Assembly: GCA_035222895.1 (NCBI GenBank)
Contig: JAVYIG010000310.1
Location: forward strand, 603,232-667,231
Reading direction: 5' to 3'
DNA: 64,000 bases
From: Strongylocentrotus droebachiensis
Lineage: Eukaryota; Echinodermata; Echinoidea; Camarodonta; Strongylocentrotidae
Both the position numbers and the translations under genes were made by a program. The first letter of the stretch is position 1. Every line of letters starts with the position of its first letter. Positions 1 through 12,009 of the stretch are shown in pieces. Under the pieces are notes generated by a model that saw only the letters and a program-made list of their open reading frames with translations, ran no database searches and was not told the origin of the DNA.

Positions 1-853
1 CAAACGCTAACGACTGTTTTGCAAACGCCTGCAACTGTTTGCGGAAAATAAATTCGCAAAGAAATTTTGAACATGTTCAAAATTTCTTTGCGACAAGAAA
101 AACTGTTGACAACAAAGAAAACTGTTTGCGATCTTTCTTGCAACCTTTTACAACATTTTACAAACTCTGGCGAAACCCCAAATTCGCTACGTTCGCAAGC
201 ATTCGCCGCTCAGAGAGATAGGCCCTTGAGCGGCGAATGCTTGCGAACGTAGCGAATTTGGGGTTTCGCCAGAGTTTGTAAAATGTTGTAAAAGGTTGCA
301 AGAAAGATCGCAAACAGTTTTCTTTGTTGTAAACAGTTTTTCTTGTCGCAAAGAAATTTTGAACATGTTCAAAATTTCTTTGCGAATTTATTTTTCCGCA
401 AACGTTTGCAAACAGTTGTAAGCGTTTGCAAAACAGTTGCAAGTGTTTGCAAAACAGTCGTAAGCCTTTGCAAACGGTTGTAAGACGGCGTCGCCCTTTG
501 TTGTCGTCAGTTCTCTTTGTTTTGCCAATGCTAGCGACCAAGTTACCATATGGTTCCTTTATAAAAGCGACCCATTGAGTTATCAAAAGGTCTCAAACGT
601 TCACAAATAGTGGCAAAGGATTGGCAAATAGTTGCTAATCTTCGCAAAAACTGTCGCTAACATTGGCTTACAGTCGCAAATAGTCGACAACTGCCTTTCG
701 CAAACACTTTCAGAAACATTCGCTCAAATGTTGCTAATTGTCGCTAAACGTCACTAAAAGTCGCCGATTTTCGGCAACATTCGTCAGAAAAGTTCGCGAA
801 TTCAAATTCGCTACGTTCGCAAGCATTCGCCGCTCAATGAGATAGACCCTTAA
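1..853. repeat. Foldback (inverted-repeat) element next to gene A 3' end
   Basis: Positions 37-212 and 227-403 are near-perfect reverse complements separated by about 14 bases, so this stretch can form a hairpin with a 176-bp stem. The rest (404-800) is a degenerate series of short GTTTGCAAACAGTTG-like units. A partial copy of the arm end, with the same GCTC-GAGATAG-CCCTT junction, recurs at 800-853 and stops about five bases from the stop codon of gene A. No open frame of note is present. I read it as a non-autonomous foldback transposon whose outer left end may lie before the window. The family is not recognised. Confidence 0.75.
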
Positions 854-857
854 GTGA

Positions 858-1086
858 TTACTTTTGTACTCCAGATGGAATATTGACGTATTCCGGTTTC
901 TCTGGATCAATGATGTCAGCGTAAACCTCTTCTTTGGTGTTGCTGATCCCCGTTCTTTTGAGTCCCTGGTAGGCAGGTGGCCTGACTACACTCGGTTGAG
1001 GCAGCTCGTAATGAGGGCTCTTTGGGTCGCCTGCTGATGGGGCAGCACGTAAACGAGACAGGTCTTCCTTCTTCTGCTTCCGCTTG
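858..1086 (-). CDS. Gene A exon 8: cytoplasmic tail with ITAM
   Basis: The exon begins after ACCACCAG at 1087 in phase 2 and ends with TAA at 858-860. It encodes 76 residues, starting with a basic stop-transfer stretch and followed by four tyrosines in the contexts HYELP, AYQGL, VYADI and EYVNI. YADI and YVNI are separated by seven residues, matching YxxI/L-x6-8-YxxI/L, and glutamates stand at -3 and -2 of the first tyrosine. YVNI also fits the Grb2 SH2 preference (YxN), and YQGL fits a YxxPhi endocytic signal. These are motif matches; phosphorylation is not shown. Confidence 0.85.
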
Positions 1087-1188
1087 CTGGTGGTCGATTT
1101 AGAAAAAACGGACAGAAATAGTGGATAATCACTATTGTCATCATCTCTAATTCCCCATCATCATTATCTTCATCTCCATCTACCCAAA

Positions 1189-1228
<40 letters not shown>

Positions 1229-4200
1229 TTCTTCATCATCTTCATCTCCATCTTCCCAAACATCATCGTCCCCATCTTCCCAAACATCATAATCATCTCC
1301 ATCATCATCAGTATTACCATCAATATAGTCGGCAAATCATCAAATACTATTAGTGTAAAGATACAGGTGTATATGCAGATAATGTTTATGATAAGCATGA
1401 TGAGACTGACATGGTTTTTGTAACTCTTTTAGCTAAAAATGTCTTTTTGCAATGCAGACTGTAGGCTACATGAGGAATGGATTGGAGACAGCTCTGTTGT
1501 ATAAACCAGTTATAGTTAGGAATTAGACAATTACAAAACAATGTAGATATTGCAAATCCACGTCCTGCCTTTAAACATTTTCGAAAAGGGCATTACTATT
1601 ATGCTAGAAATTAAAATGTTTCTTTATTCTTACCATAAAATCACTATGGCAATAGCAAGTATGATGATCCCCAAGAATGATATCACGAATAAAACCATCC
1701 AAGCAGCACTAGACTTCCTCAGGCGTTGACTCTCTGCAACATTGAAAAGATAAGCGTAAATCGCCAAGATTCATCAGTTTATTGCTAATTGCAGAATAGA
1801 CCTATTGCTGCAACAAATATTGTTATAGAGACATTTGATATTTTGATATCACTGTCCCTTCGTTCTTTTGGTTCCCTTGGACAAAGATCATAGGCTGCGC
1901 ATAGTGCTTGGGCCACATTAAGAAGTTCTTTAAAATGATCAAGGACAAATCAATGATTGTCTTAAGGTCGAGGGTAACTGTAGGAGCAATGCGACATCGT
2001 AGTCAATAATCAGTTAAGGATCCGGCATTTTAACTCGAAAACATAATTTTAAAATCCCATCAGCCCGCCTCCCTTTCCAGGCTCCTCGCTCAGCGCAAGG
2101 GAGTTCGGGTCGGTCGGTTGTATGGGCGATAAGAGCCCGCCCCCCCCCCCACTCCGTGAACGGATGGATACCATGCGTGTTCCCAACATGTCCGGTAAAG
2201 GGGTGCTTTTCACCCACCAAAGTCCGGCTCGTAGTACACAAAAATCCGGCCCGTATTAACTTTACACACCAGACTTAGGAGGGTGTTTTCAAAAGGAGGG
2301 AACATGCATATTATGCGTACCCTAAATAACACTGAGTGGGGGTAAGATTCAGGATAAGATCAATAATTGAGCGCAGGATTGACCGCCAAATCAACAAACA
2401 GACATAGGATTATTGAGGCTATGACTAATGCGTGATTAGCTGATGGTTGGATGTTTCTGTTTACATCCGTATACGAAATCATCATCGATTGGTCTAATCA
2501 CCACTCACGGAGGTTAGGAGTCGTAACAGTCACAAGTGGACTTCGAGGTCCTTCGCCGCCGGGACCTTCTCTGACGGCAGACACACTGATATTGTATTCT
2601 GTTCCTGGTTCCAACTCACTCAATACAAACTCCATTATTCGTTGAAGATCGCCAACTCCCACACCCGAGTCGATTCTACCAGCCATTGTCCATTGTTCCT
2701 CTTCCATGGTTTGCTGATAGATAAGGTAACCAACAACAGGTCCATCACCAGGATCCAGGCAAGGTATCCAAGAGCTCCAGAAGACAGTGACTGATGATGA
2801 GCTGATCTCTCCAACTGTTGGGCCGGATGGTAGCTCTGGTAAAGCTGGAAATGATAAAGCTATCAAGTTAATAGCTGATTCTATGTTTAAAGTACCTATT
2901 TGTTATGAAGAAGATAAAAACACCAGCGAAGAAACTAACAAGTGAAACAATAAAAAGATATATATATATATATATTTTATCACATCTTTTAGGCGTTTCC
3001 GGACACCTCCCCCCTGGCCGACATCCACAACGGATAACCACCCCAGTCAACTACCTCCTAGGACAACCCCCTAGGGCAACCACCATCTAGAATGACTACC
3101 CCCAGGACAACTACCCCAGACAACTACCCCCTAGGATAGTTGTCAGGGGGGGGGTAACGGTCGTCTAAGAGCCTATAGGGGGTGGTTGCCCTAGGGGATA
3201 GTTAAGATGACTGGGTTTTGTTATCCGGTGTGGATGTCCAGGTGATAGGTGTCCTAGAAACCTTTTAGGGCCTATTTGAAATAGACTTAATAAAGTTCCA
3301 AATACGTTGCATTCTTAAATAGGTATTTCGGATAATATCCATGCATATACATGTTATTTACTAATTCAACGTACTAAGAATCTTGCTCTACGATTGGTCA
3401 AAAGTTAATCACGTGATCTATTACAAACATGAAGGGAGAAGAAAAGTTCGTTTAACACTGTGTACTATCTTCAACGCATGCAGGCGACCACGTCCACCGC
3501 GGTGATGTGGCGCGAATTACAAATACGTTGCGTGTTTACACGTACGTAAGTACTGCTAGCTGTTAATTGATGACTTGTTGCTCTAAAATGTAGGAAGAAG
3601 TCATTTGAAATAGCATTGTTGGTAAGTAGATCAAACCTCGGGGGCTTCAGGCCATCGTACAGAAAATAGAATCTAACAGTTAGAATCTAGACTTTTAGAA
3701 GTATTAGTAGTAGGTGTTAGTAGTAGTGTTAGAACTAGGCCTAACAGTAACACTAGCCTAACAAGTTAGGTACAAAACAGTTAGATTATCTTTCTCGTAG
3801 ACCCTACCAGTGAAATGTTTCCGATGTGGAATATATTATAAAGTAAATAATCACCTTTTGGTTTCAGGCGATGGCAAACTATCAGTAAAAAGACAGTATC
3901 ACTTCCTCGGCGATCTGAATGTAAACTACATACGTTAGACTTCTTCGGAAAGATAACTACATGCACATCTAGATCGCCTCGGAATTAAGTGATACTTGGG
4001 ACTGTCCCATCACCTTCACCCACGGTAATTATTTGCTTACTAACATTTAAGGCCAAGTAGACTAAGCCTAACAAAACTTACGAGTATCTCGTCCCGCCCA
4101 CCTCATTTGGTCGTTGCCTCCTTTCTATTTAGACTACTACTTACTAGTACTACTATTCAGAAAAAAAGGAAAGAAAGAAGCAAATGCAGCTAATATACAA

Positions 4201-7200
4201 TATCGCGTAGAATCAGCTTAAATATGGTGAGTTCTGGTTTGAACTAAATGTTACCGTAAAAATCAAAGATAGCAGAAATAGTAGCCAGTGAAAAGGATCT
4301 ATTTTGGTCCGGCAGTTCACCAGCGTAGCAGAAGATTTGGTCGCCTTCGGTTACGTTGTAAAGGAGGAAACTATTATTACGGAATTCACCGTCAAGATTC
4401 GTCGATGAGAAGGAAATCGGTCTCAATGACGAAAGAGTTTGACCGATGGATACCTTGACGTCATCTGGAGACAGTGTTTCTCCTTCGATTTCGACGTCGG
4501 CTGCGCAGTAGACATTAGCGAAACCGGGATTGGTTCGAGGGATCGTGAGTCGGAAATTATCTGTTGAAAGAGATACAATAAAGAAACAATAACAAACCAA
4601 ATCTAGCATCACATCTCACAGTAAATGATAAATGTTTTTAACTACATAAATTTGTTGTTTAAATTTTCAAATGTATTATGTCTATTGCAGTCGAGGCGTA
4701 ATTTTGATTGCATCAGTTACTGCGCTAATCAAACTCGGTAAATTAGGTTTTGTCCCATGTGTCGTGATGCTCTGTTCATTCCGTTGCTTTTCTTTGTACC
4801 CTATGCGCTATCAAAGACCGCACCTCATTCTTTGACGGAGTCTTGCGTCAGGCATAATGGATGACGCCTTGTGTGCAATGGACACAAGACTAGAGTGACA
4901 TTTGAAGACAAATAAGCCAATTGATAAATGTAATTTGACTCACAAATTCCTTTCTGGCAAATCATATTTCTGTCTACCGTACAGCGGCCATCGTCCCAGC
5001 GTCCATGTTTGTCATTATTGCTGCTCGACCAGAGGCAAGCACAATTTTGATCTCCACCCCTATTATCTGGTTGACCTTGGGCCCAACCATCATATCTAAT
5101 ATAAAACAATGAACAATCAAATACATGACAATTGCAATAACAATAAAATACCCGGGCTTGCCAATGTGAGCAGATACTATTAATGGTATTGCAAACTAGT
5201 CACTCCTAAAAGACTAATGCCGGTTAAATATGCGGTTATATGACATAAATAACCAGGGAATCATAACCGTTAACTAGAAACGTGGATTCCTCATAAATTC
5301 TGACAAACTTCATCGCCCCACATGGATATCAAAAGTCAAATTACTAATAGGCTAATGGTCAAATGACATGAATTTTTTCCTACAAGATTAATCAAAGAAT
5401 GCACTCATTTTATTGTCGATGTCGTGATTATAGTACTTACATCACTGGTGTGCCGTCAAGCCATCTGAATTGACCTTCGACCTCTCTGTCATTGCAACCA
5501 ATCCAAAAGCACCGCGTATCTCTTAAAGGCGGAGTGATGAAACTCGTCAAGAAAGCCTGAATTGATATTGAAAAATACAAAACATACGACTCACTTCCCA
5601 TTCCTAAAACCAAAATAATCACCAAGAAAAGTTATATGGCCTGATCGTAACATGATATTGAATAGAAACTATTTAACAAAAGTGAAACATTCTCGAGATC
5701 TTCTATGCGTGGCATCACTCGAATGTAAAATGGTACACATGTGCAATTTTTTTTTTTTTTTTTAGGAATCGGACATTTTTTTAATATTGAACGAATATTA
5801 ACCCTTGGACATGAGGCGTCATTGTTGACTGAAAGCTGTATCTGTGACTGGCGCAGGGTTTGGCCTTTCCTGTGCGAGTGACGTTCAAGAAGTAAATCGT
5901 ACACAGATAGTATTATATTGTTGTTGTTGTTGATTTGGTTTTGTTTGGCAATCAGTCACAGTTGACTATTTTTGCCACACACTATTTTATGAATTATTAT
6001 ATATATATATATACATTATATGTACAATTTCTCGCCCTTACTCGCCCTTACAATAGCCTTTACACAAGGCTTCATGTCTGATAGACGCCGAGCTACTAAA
6101 AAGAGGCTAATCGCGAAAACCCAAGTGAACGCCAGAGCGAGTGGCTTCACCCAAGAGGCCTATAGTAATCTGGTTTGGATTTCTTTTGTTAACCCTTGCT
6201 TCCAACTGGAGTTCTCTACCGAAATGGTAGCGTCCAATCAGCGAACGTTTCGCGTGACGTCGGCATATATAATCCATCACGTTCACAGTAAACTTATAGA
6301 ATACCTATAAAATTGAACGAAACGAGTTGGACTGGTTCATTTTGTATACAAGGAAAGTCCAATTATCTCACTTACAATTGTTAGCTCAAGTCATCAAATG
6401 TTTCCTATTTTATTGTAATGTTGTATGTAAAGTAGATTTGGATGTGATATTTTGTATTAATCATTTATATGTTCATCTCATAAGCAAATCTAGTTTACGT
6501 CTTTTACCATTTCTTACAAGGCAATTATTATCACAGCGCCGTTTATTTTGCATTCACTCTTTTTTTACTAATAGTATCACCCTCATAATTCTGTTGCTAC
6601 GTCAGAAATCGTTTTGAATCGTGTGTATACCTGGATCTCGTCTGAGTCAACCCTTGCTAGATTCGCTCCATAACCTTGACAGAGAGCCTGCGCCTGATCG
6701 TAGTCTAATCGGGTGATGCTGTCCACTAGATAGACTGCGTCATCCAGTCGGTGCCATTCTGACTGACTTGTTACTGTATAATGATATGATAGTGACAGTT
6801 TCGAAATCATAAGGCGGCTGCATGTAATACCTGACGCAGCAGGATGTTGAAACAGCACATATAGTTATTAAACAGCACCCCAAGGTAGGATGAACTGGAA
6901 GTGATTTCCCCTTTTTAACAGGGCGCTGAAGGGTGGATTTTCACTAGTAAAAATGAGGTCTTTACATTTCTGGGTGCCCTTTTACCCCAGCACCATCTAA
7001 TGCAGGGGATAAGTCCACTCCTGAAACAAAAAAATAAAGGGGGGGGGGGTGCTGCAGCGTCCCCAGCACCCCCGGTTCCCAAGATGAATAAAGGCCAATT
7101 AAACTAAGAATTAAAAAAAACATATACGCGTAGCAGTGAATACTTTAGTTTGTAACATGGTATTCGGTCAGTCCTTTAAAAGTAACCTGTAAATATTCAA

Positions 7201-7364
7201 TCGTTCTTGAATAATATTTCACAAGTAATAAGTAAAGCACACACAAAAAAAAACAGAACAGAAATATATAATAGTAAAAAAAGTATATTCTTACCCCCTT
7301 GTAAAGACACGATGGCTGCAATGATGACAGTAACGAACAATGTTTTCTCGGAGCTAAACTTCAT
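858..7364 (-). CDS. Gene A: CTLD-Ig-FN3 transmembrane receptor with ITAM-like tail
   Basis: Eight exons (minus strand): 7364-7295, 6773-6631, 5556-5441, 5095-4944, 4560-4255, 2835-2509, 1733-1634, 1086-858. All introns are GT-AG and the joined frame is open for 480 codons. Residues 1-23 are a signal peptide (MKFSSEKTLFVTVIIAAIVS). Residues 24-160 are a C-type lectin domain with FWIGC, FRWLDG, QPD at 118-120, RWDD at 142-145 and terminal ICQKG. Residues 161-262 are an Ig-like exon with two cysteines about 58 residues apart. Residues 263-371 are a clear FN3 domain (LEPGTEYNISVSAVRE). A hydrophobic segment at about 383-404 is followed by KRKQKK, so it is a type I membrane protein. The tail has Tyr431, 444, 460 and 471; YADI-x7-YVNI fits an ITAM. 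Role inferred: cell-surface glycan recognition and tyrosine-kinase signalling, probably in immune cells. QPD suggests galactose-type ligands. Family membership is strong; function is inference. Confidence 0.88.
1187..1320. repeat. (CAT)n microsatellite in gene A intron 7
   Basis: A long CAT/ATC run at about 1189-1232, followed by imperfect units. Similar but shorter tracts sit at the same place in intron 7 of B (14105-14165), C (37160-37235) and D (54930-55000), so the repeat predates the gene duplications. Open frames across it are repeat artefacts. Confidence 0.9.
2940..3260. repeat. TA tract and C/G-rich imperfect inverted repeat, gene A intron 5
   Basis: A short (TA)n tract near 2959-2976 is followed by repeated blocks rich in CCCCTAGG and ACAACTACC. 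These are mirrored from about 3135 by GGATAGTTGTC- and GGGGGTGGTTGCC-like sequence. It can fold into an imperfect hairpin and looks like a small foldback insertion, but I cannot fix its ends. Confidence 0.5.
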
Positions 7365-7538
7365 TTTAAATCAAAAAATGGATGCGAGTTGATGTCAGAA
7401 GCTATTCATTTATGATTGAATTTCAAAATGTGTGTACATAGACAGAAAGAGAAATGATCGTTGACATGTCTCGCGCTGCAATGACCTAAAACAAACTTGA
7501 ACCCTTCCGTTTTGTTTCCTGGGCTTGATGACATTGCA

Positions 7539-7554
7539 TTTCCTCTTTCAGTTT
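7539..7554 (-). promoter_or_regulatory. Conserved IRF/Ets-like element upstream of gene A
   Basis: On the minus strand it reads AAACTGAAAGAGGAAA, 175 bases before the ATG of gene A. It contains an Ets/PU.1-like AAAGAGGAA core and a partial IRF motif (AAACTGAAA). The same block lies 179 bases before gene B and, displaced by an insertion, upstream of gene C. Conservation amid decayed sequence suggests a promoter element. Binding is inference. Confidence 0.5.
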
Positions 7555-7734
7555 GCTACATCACCCTGTTTTATTTTAGAATAAAAGTAACCGTTTCCTT
7601 CCATGTTCATGTTTCCATATAATAATTTAATTTATGTCTTTGGAAGACGGAGAGCCTATTTGTGAGCGAAATAATAACTTCTGAGTTTAATTATTTGTTT
7701 TCTGTTTGTTTTCCTGAATGCACATTGGAAGAAA

Positions 7735-7995
7735 ATAATCATAATGATAACGCCGATGTTGATGAATGATAGCAAAAGCAATAACAAAAACAATACTTAC
7801 AATAATAATAACAGTAATAATGATGATAACTAAAATAATGATCGTAGTAGTAGTAATAATAATAATAACAATAATACTACAACATATAAATTACTACTAA
7901 TAATAATATTAACAAATATAATAATGAAAATAAGCAATTGGTAAACAGATAAATAATTAATAAATAAATGAATGGAATGAAATGAAATGGGTACG
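7735..7995. repeat. AT-rich trinucleotide tract upstream of gene A
   Basis: Imperfect AAT/ATG/GTA trinucleotide runs ending in a GGTACGACATAAACATCATC-like segment. Paralogous tracts stand upstream of B (25920-26230) and C (split: 46200-46250 and 51640-51835). They mark the duplicated 5' flank and have no coding value. Confidence 0.85.
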
Positions 7996-9239
7996 ACATA
8001 AACATCATCCTAGGAGTAAGATATTAACCAGTTGTCTACTACTAACGCTCATTTTCATAGTTACTTCAGATACCTTTGATTATCATATTCTTTTTGTAGT
8101 CCACGGAATGTAAAATAGTGTATCATGACTAACAAGAATCACGGTACATTCATCTTAGCTGACGTAATTTTGTTTCTGTTTACTACTGATTTCCTTTCAG
8201 TATGGTTTTGCTGGTGTTTTTTTTAATGTTTATGTCAGGTATATGGCTTATGACATTTTTAATGACCAGCGTTTGTAAATATTTAAACATTTTCTGTCAG
8301 GTTCGGTTTCATAATTTTTCAGCGAAATCTGTATTTAAAAACCTGCAATAGTCTTCGAAAATATGACAAATATGATGAGAATTATATGGTTCTTCTTAGC
8401 CTATTTTAAATTTGAATTGTAATGGACAAAAAGAAAGGGAATGCTTACAAAAGACCAGCTTAACAAGTTCAGTTTCGATTACAAAAAGAAGTCATATTTC
8501 ATCTTATATATCAGTTTTATTTACTCGAAACATAATTTCAGTAATAAAACAGAGGTCTTATAAAGAAACATGAATACATAGTTATATATTAAATTAATTG
8601 GTATTTTTGTAGAAATTGAAAAGTCAATACTAAGTTGAAATTGAATTGAGGATGTGAGATAGCCTATATAGTAATATAAAAGTTTGTTGGTTTTTGCTTC
8701 TAACACCGTTGTATTCAGTTGAGGTAAAATATATCCCTTTCATTTTCATATTAGTACTGTCAGTTGGTAATATTGATACAAGTCGGAAGGAGGGGATTTC
8801 TGTACTTCCGTCTTTTCAGTATTAAAGATACAGGAAAGAGTTAGCTCATGTTTTTTAAAGTAGACTATTAGATGGCGTAGCAATGACTTAAAAAAAAATA
8901 TTACATTGAAATCGGGTTGACTGGCTAATACACGTTGTTTGTCAATACTGATTTTGGTGGCAATGTGTTATTTTTCCTTTCGGATTGGCATTATGTATAA
9001 CTATTAGTGAAGACATTGTAGAGGTCGGGATTATCTGTAACGTCGTGGATGCAGAGTTTTAGATAATAGAACAATTCCTACAATTACATTTTTCGAAATT
9101 CACCAAAGTGATAGTACCTTATATGTATATTAAGTACGGAATATTTCTAAATGACTGTTCTATTTCTTTGTTTACTTATATAGTTTATGTTACATGTATA
9201 TAATGTAGTATAGTAAAAAAAAAAATAGTTTTAAAATTC
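7996..9239. other. Non-coding 5' flank, partly shared with gene B flank
   Basis: I see no gene here. The part to about 8820 aligns by eye with 26220-26890 upstream of gene B (for example ACTTCCGTCTTTTCAG at the end of both) and in part with 52020-52100. It is duplicated intergenic DNA. The remainder is AT-rich and without recognisable features. Confidence 0.7.
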
Positions 9240-9476
9240 TTGCCAAAGACAGGGAACCAGACTCGACTAGCACTTGTGCTAACTTCTGGTACCCCCTTTA
9301 ACAACAAAAGTGTACTTTGTAAAACAATATTTATATTATTCATGTGTTATGTTATCGATCTTGTGTTATATTGTTATATTTTATGTAATCATGCTTGATA
9401 CATTATGTTTTACTTGTTATTATTTTTGTTGTTAATAAACTCAAACTCAAACTCAAACTCAAACTCAAACTCAAAT
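9240..9476 (+). mobile_element. 3' end fragment of an L2/CR1-like LINE
   Basis: An AT-rich 3' UTR-like stretch containing GACTCGACTAGCACTTGTGC ends in five or more tandem AAACTC units at about 9438-9475. Short tandem repeats in place of poly(A) are typical of CR1/L2-type LINE tails. No coding part is left, so it is a 5'-truncated copy. A poly-G run (9505-9540) follows. Confidence 0.65.
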
Positions 9477-9599
9477 GTGAATAGTCCGGGGACATTTTTT
9501 TTTTGGGGGGGGGGGGGGGGGGGTAGGGGGGGGGGGGGTAGGGTAAGCAAGGAGCAACCAACTACTACTAGTGAATTCCTGCCCCAGCTTAGTATGGCT

Positions 9600-9795
9600 G
9601 CCATAATTGTGCTCTAGCGTTTCAAGGAATTAATTCCTGCCAGGTACCCATTTTCCTCACCTTCGTCGAGTGTTGGAAATGTAGATGAATGTTTTGCCAA
9701 GGGACATTAGTGCCGCATCGAGAATCGAACCGCCAACTATGTAATCCTCAGTCTGGGTACGTATACACTAGACCACGCGACACCCAGGCTTGCAG
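9600..9795 (-). mobile_element. tRNA-derived SINE
   Basis: On the minus strand the element begins GTGTCGCGTGGTCTAGTG (A-box-like head), then has a B-box-like GGCGGTTCGATTCTCG, a GGCACTAATGTCCCTTGGC body and a 3' end with GGTACCTGGCAGGAATTAAT. This order is that of a tRNA-headed SINE. A related, more decayed copy lies at 35205-35340, and a head fragment at about 33600-33690. Confidence 0.7.
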
Positions 9796-9859
9796 GCGGC
9801 TCACCTTTCAGGGGCAGTGGTGTGATGAGCAAAAACGTTTTGCCCCCCCCCCCGCTTCA

Positions 9860-11240
9860 CTTCTAAAGTCCACATAACAAATATGTTGTCCTGCCCCCTC
9901 ATAACGTATTATCCTTGGAATGAAAAATTTCTCCAAATTTTTCCGATTTAATTATATTCCGAAAAAAATTGCGTAGATGCGTAGATGTCTTCGCTTCACT
10001 ATTATAAGGTCTAAACAAAAAAGATGTATTGCCCTTTGCGACCGACCAAAAAATCTTGAAATCTACGGTCGGCTTTTTTAAAAAGTTCTTTTTTTTTACC
10101 GTTTTTTGAAGAAAAAAAGTTTAATACAAAACTGTAAAATATCAGCCCAAAGAGGGAGAAAAAAAAGATCATAAGAAGAAAAGAAAAAGAAAGATTTCCG
10201 ACCGACCCATGTTATGGCACTTAAAGGCCCACTGCACTACTTGTAGCTACTTGCGCCCTCTATATAACAAACAGTGCCTAATCGGTGACCACTGGTCCCC
10301 CATTATCCTCTACATGTACACAAATTACACACAATTTTTTTTTCAATATTTTTTTTATTAGAGATTTTTATTCAAAATAAATCATAAAAATCAATGTAAA
10401 TAATTCCATTCAAATAAAGATCTTCATTTCGTTTTCATAACATAAATAAATTATTCACAAAACAGTGAGCAAAGAAGGAGAATAATAGAATGAAATCACT
10501 AAATTTTTCTAATAGTTAATAATCACATACTGAAATTAATTACAATCATTCATGAAAAATGAAATAAAATAAGTATACATATTCGTATACAATGCACCCT
10601 AAGCACGACATCCCTCCACCCCTTCTACTACTTACCCCCCCCCCCCCGTAAACATTCACATTTACTCGCACCTTACAAAACATACACAGATTCACAAGCG
10701 CACAACACTGGAACTCCAGCCAATCATCCTCACTCACAAGACAACACCCAAGACACTACCATTACACCAAACACAACACTTATCCACCCAATACATAGAA
10801 CACTGTACAAATACTCCATTCACAGAACAGCACCCACCCATACATCTAACCGCATACCTAACATCCTAACTCCTAAAAATATATCACATTCACCACTCAC
10901 ACACACACACACGCACACGTTAATTTAGACCATGATACATTTTTTTTCTTCAGATGTTTCTGCATTAATCGAAAAGTCAAATACAAAATATTCAAGTAAC
11001 ATGTAATATAATTTAATTACATAAAAAGTGACGAATGAAATATACCCCCCAAAATGCTTACATATAATTGAAAACTTGAAAGTATGGAGGTAAGTCAAAG
11101 AATCAAGATAAATGCAGAGGCCAACTATCATAAGCATGAATGCTTGAGTCGATAGCAGCCGGGAAAGGAGGGGGTGGGGGGGGGGGATACATGACGCATC
11201 TAGTTTATACATCCACTTATAACACTCTGTGCATGAATGA
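9860..11240. repeat. Intergenic repeat block, copy 1
   Basis: About 1.35 kb that recurs at 52420-53835 with matching landmarks in the same order: a poly-C start, TTCTAAAGTC, ATTTCTCC with TTTTTCCGATTTAATTATA, a pair of poly-A/T runs, a long AT-rich part, the CATATTCGTATACAATGCAC segment, (CA)n and GTGACGAATGAAATATACCC. A shorter copy is at 33690-34450. It contains no gene. Its position between A and B and again between C and D supports duplication of a two-gene block. Confidence 0.8.
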
Positions 11241-11248
11241 ATATACAG

Positions 11249-11420
11249 TGCGTCCCAGAGAAACGAAACCGAGAATTATCCATTTTCTATCATAACTTAA
11301 TCACAATTATGATTAATAATGACACATATTTTGTAAAGCCTAGGTCCTCTTTCATTTGATGCAACTCATATGGTGCATATTCCACGCATGACTGATTAAA
11401 AACAATTTAAAGAAAGGGTA
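11249..11420. repeat. Repeat beginning CAGTGCGTCCCAG
   Basis: The stretch from CAGTGCGTCCCAGAGAAACG through the CATAACTTAATCACAA part is repeated at 54306-54380. Both copies follow the intergenic repeat block. Family unknown; it may be the end of a DNA transposon. Confidence 0.6.
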
Positions 11421-11639
11421 CCAACAAGTCATTTTGCGAACGGTATCTGAATTTCGAAGACTTCTGCCCTTTTATATGACACCTCAATCAGGAAAAAAAA
11501 AAAAAATCTTACTAACAACTGATAATTAGAACAAATTACATATGGATGGAAAGATTTTCTCTTGAAAAACACGAAGTATTTGCTGAGAAATCATATAGAT
11601 ATCATGGAAAGGCGTAAAATGCAATTTTTCAAGACCCTT

Positions 11640-11830
11640 CTTAGACCCCCAAGCGCCCCTGAACGTAAGCCAAACACACGAGCGTAGCGAGCTCTGAATA
11701 GTGACGTCACACCCTGGACAAACAGCTCGCATACTCGCATACCGCTCGCATACCGGAGTCGCGCGTGTATTAGTCTGCAGCTAGACAACCGTGTCCAGGG
11801 TGTGACGTCACAATAGTGACGTCATACGAA
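11640..11830. promoter_or_regulatory. Hairpin with three CRE-like TGACGTCA sites
   Basis: Exact TGACGTCA palindromes occur at 11702-11709, 11803-11810 and 11817-11824. The first two lie in inverted arms (GTGACGTCACACCCTGGACA and its complement) around a CG-rich loop. They match the CREB/ATF consensus. Because the unit is palindromic and repetitive, it may simply be a foldback element; regulation is speculative. Confidence 0.45.
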
Positions 11831-12009
11831 GGACTGCTGAAGGCAGTAAATCTGGATCTCAAAACTAACATATTTGAAAGTTGATTTCTGCGGGCCCCAA
11901 ACATATTTTGAAGAGGAAATGTGTTGTATTTGATCAGTAAGGCTTCCACTTCACAATGATATGAATTTTGCATCAATTCAATACACTTTTGCTTCTTGGT
12001 GTGACTCCT

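Noticed and set aside
1135-1398. Histidine-rich and methionine-rich open frames on the two strands
   Set aside because: They are translations of the (CAT)n microsatellite inside gene A intron 7.
2498-2866. A 122-residue FN3 protein as a standalone gene
   Set aside because: The methionine lies before the splice acceptor; paralogue comparison shows it is exon 6 of gene A.
9500-9545. G-quadruplex regulatory site
   Set aside because: The G run is a homopolymer at a LINE/SINE boundary; similar runs occur at many insertion edges and may be length artefacts.
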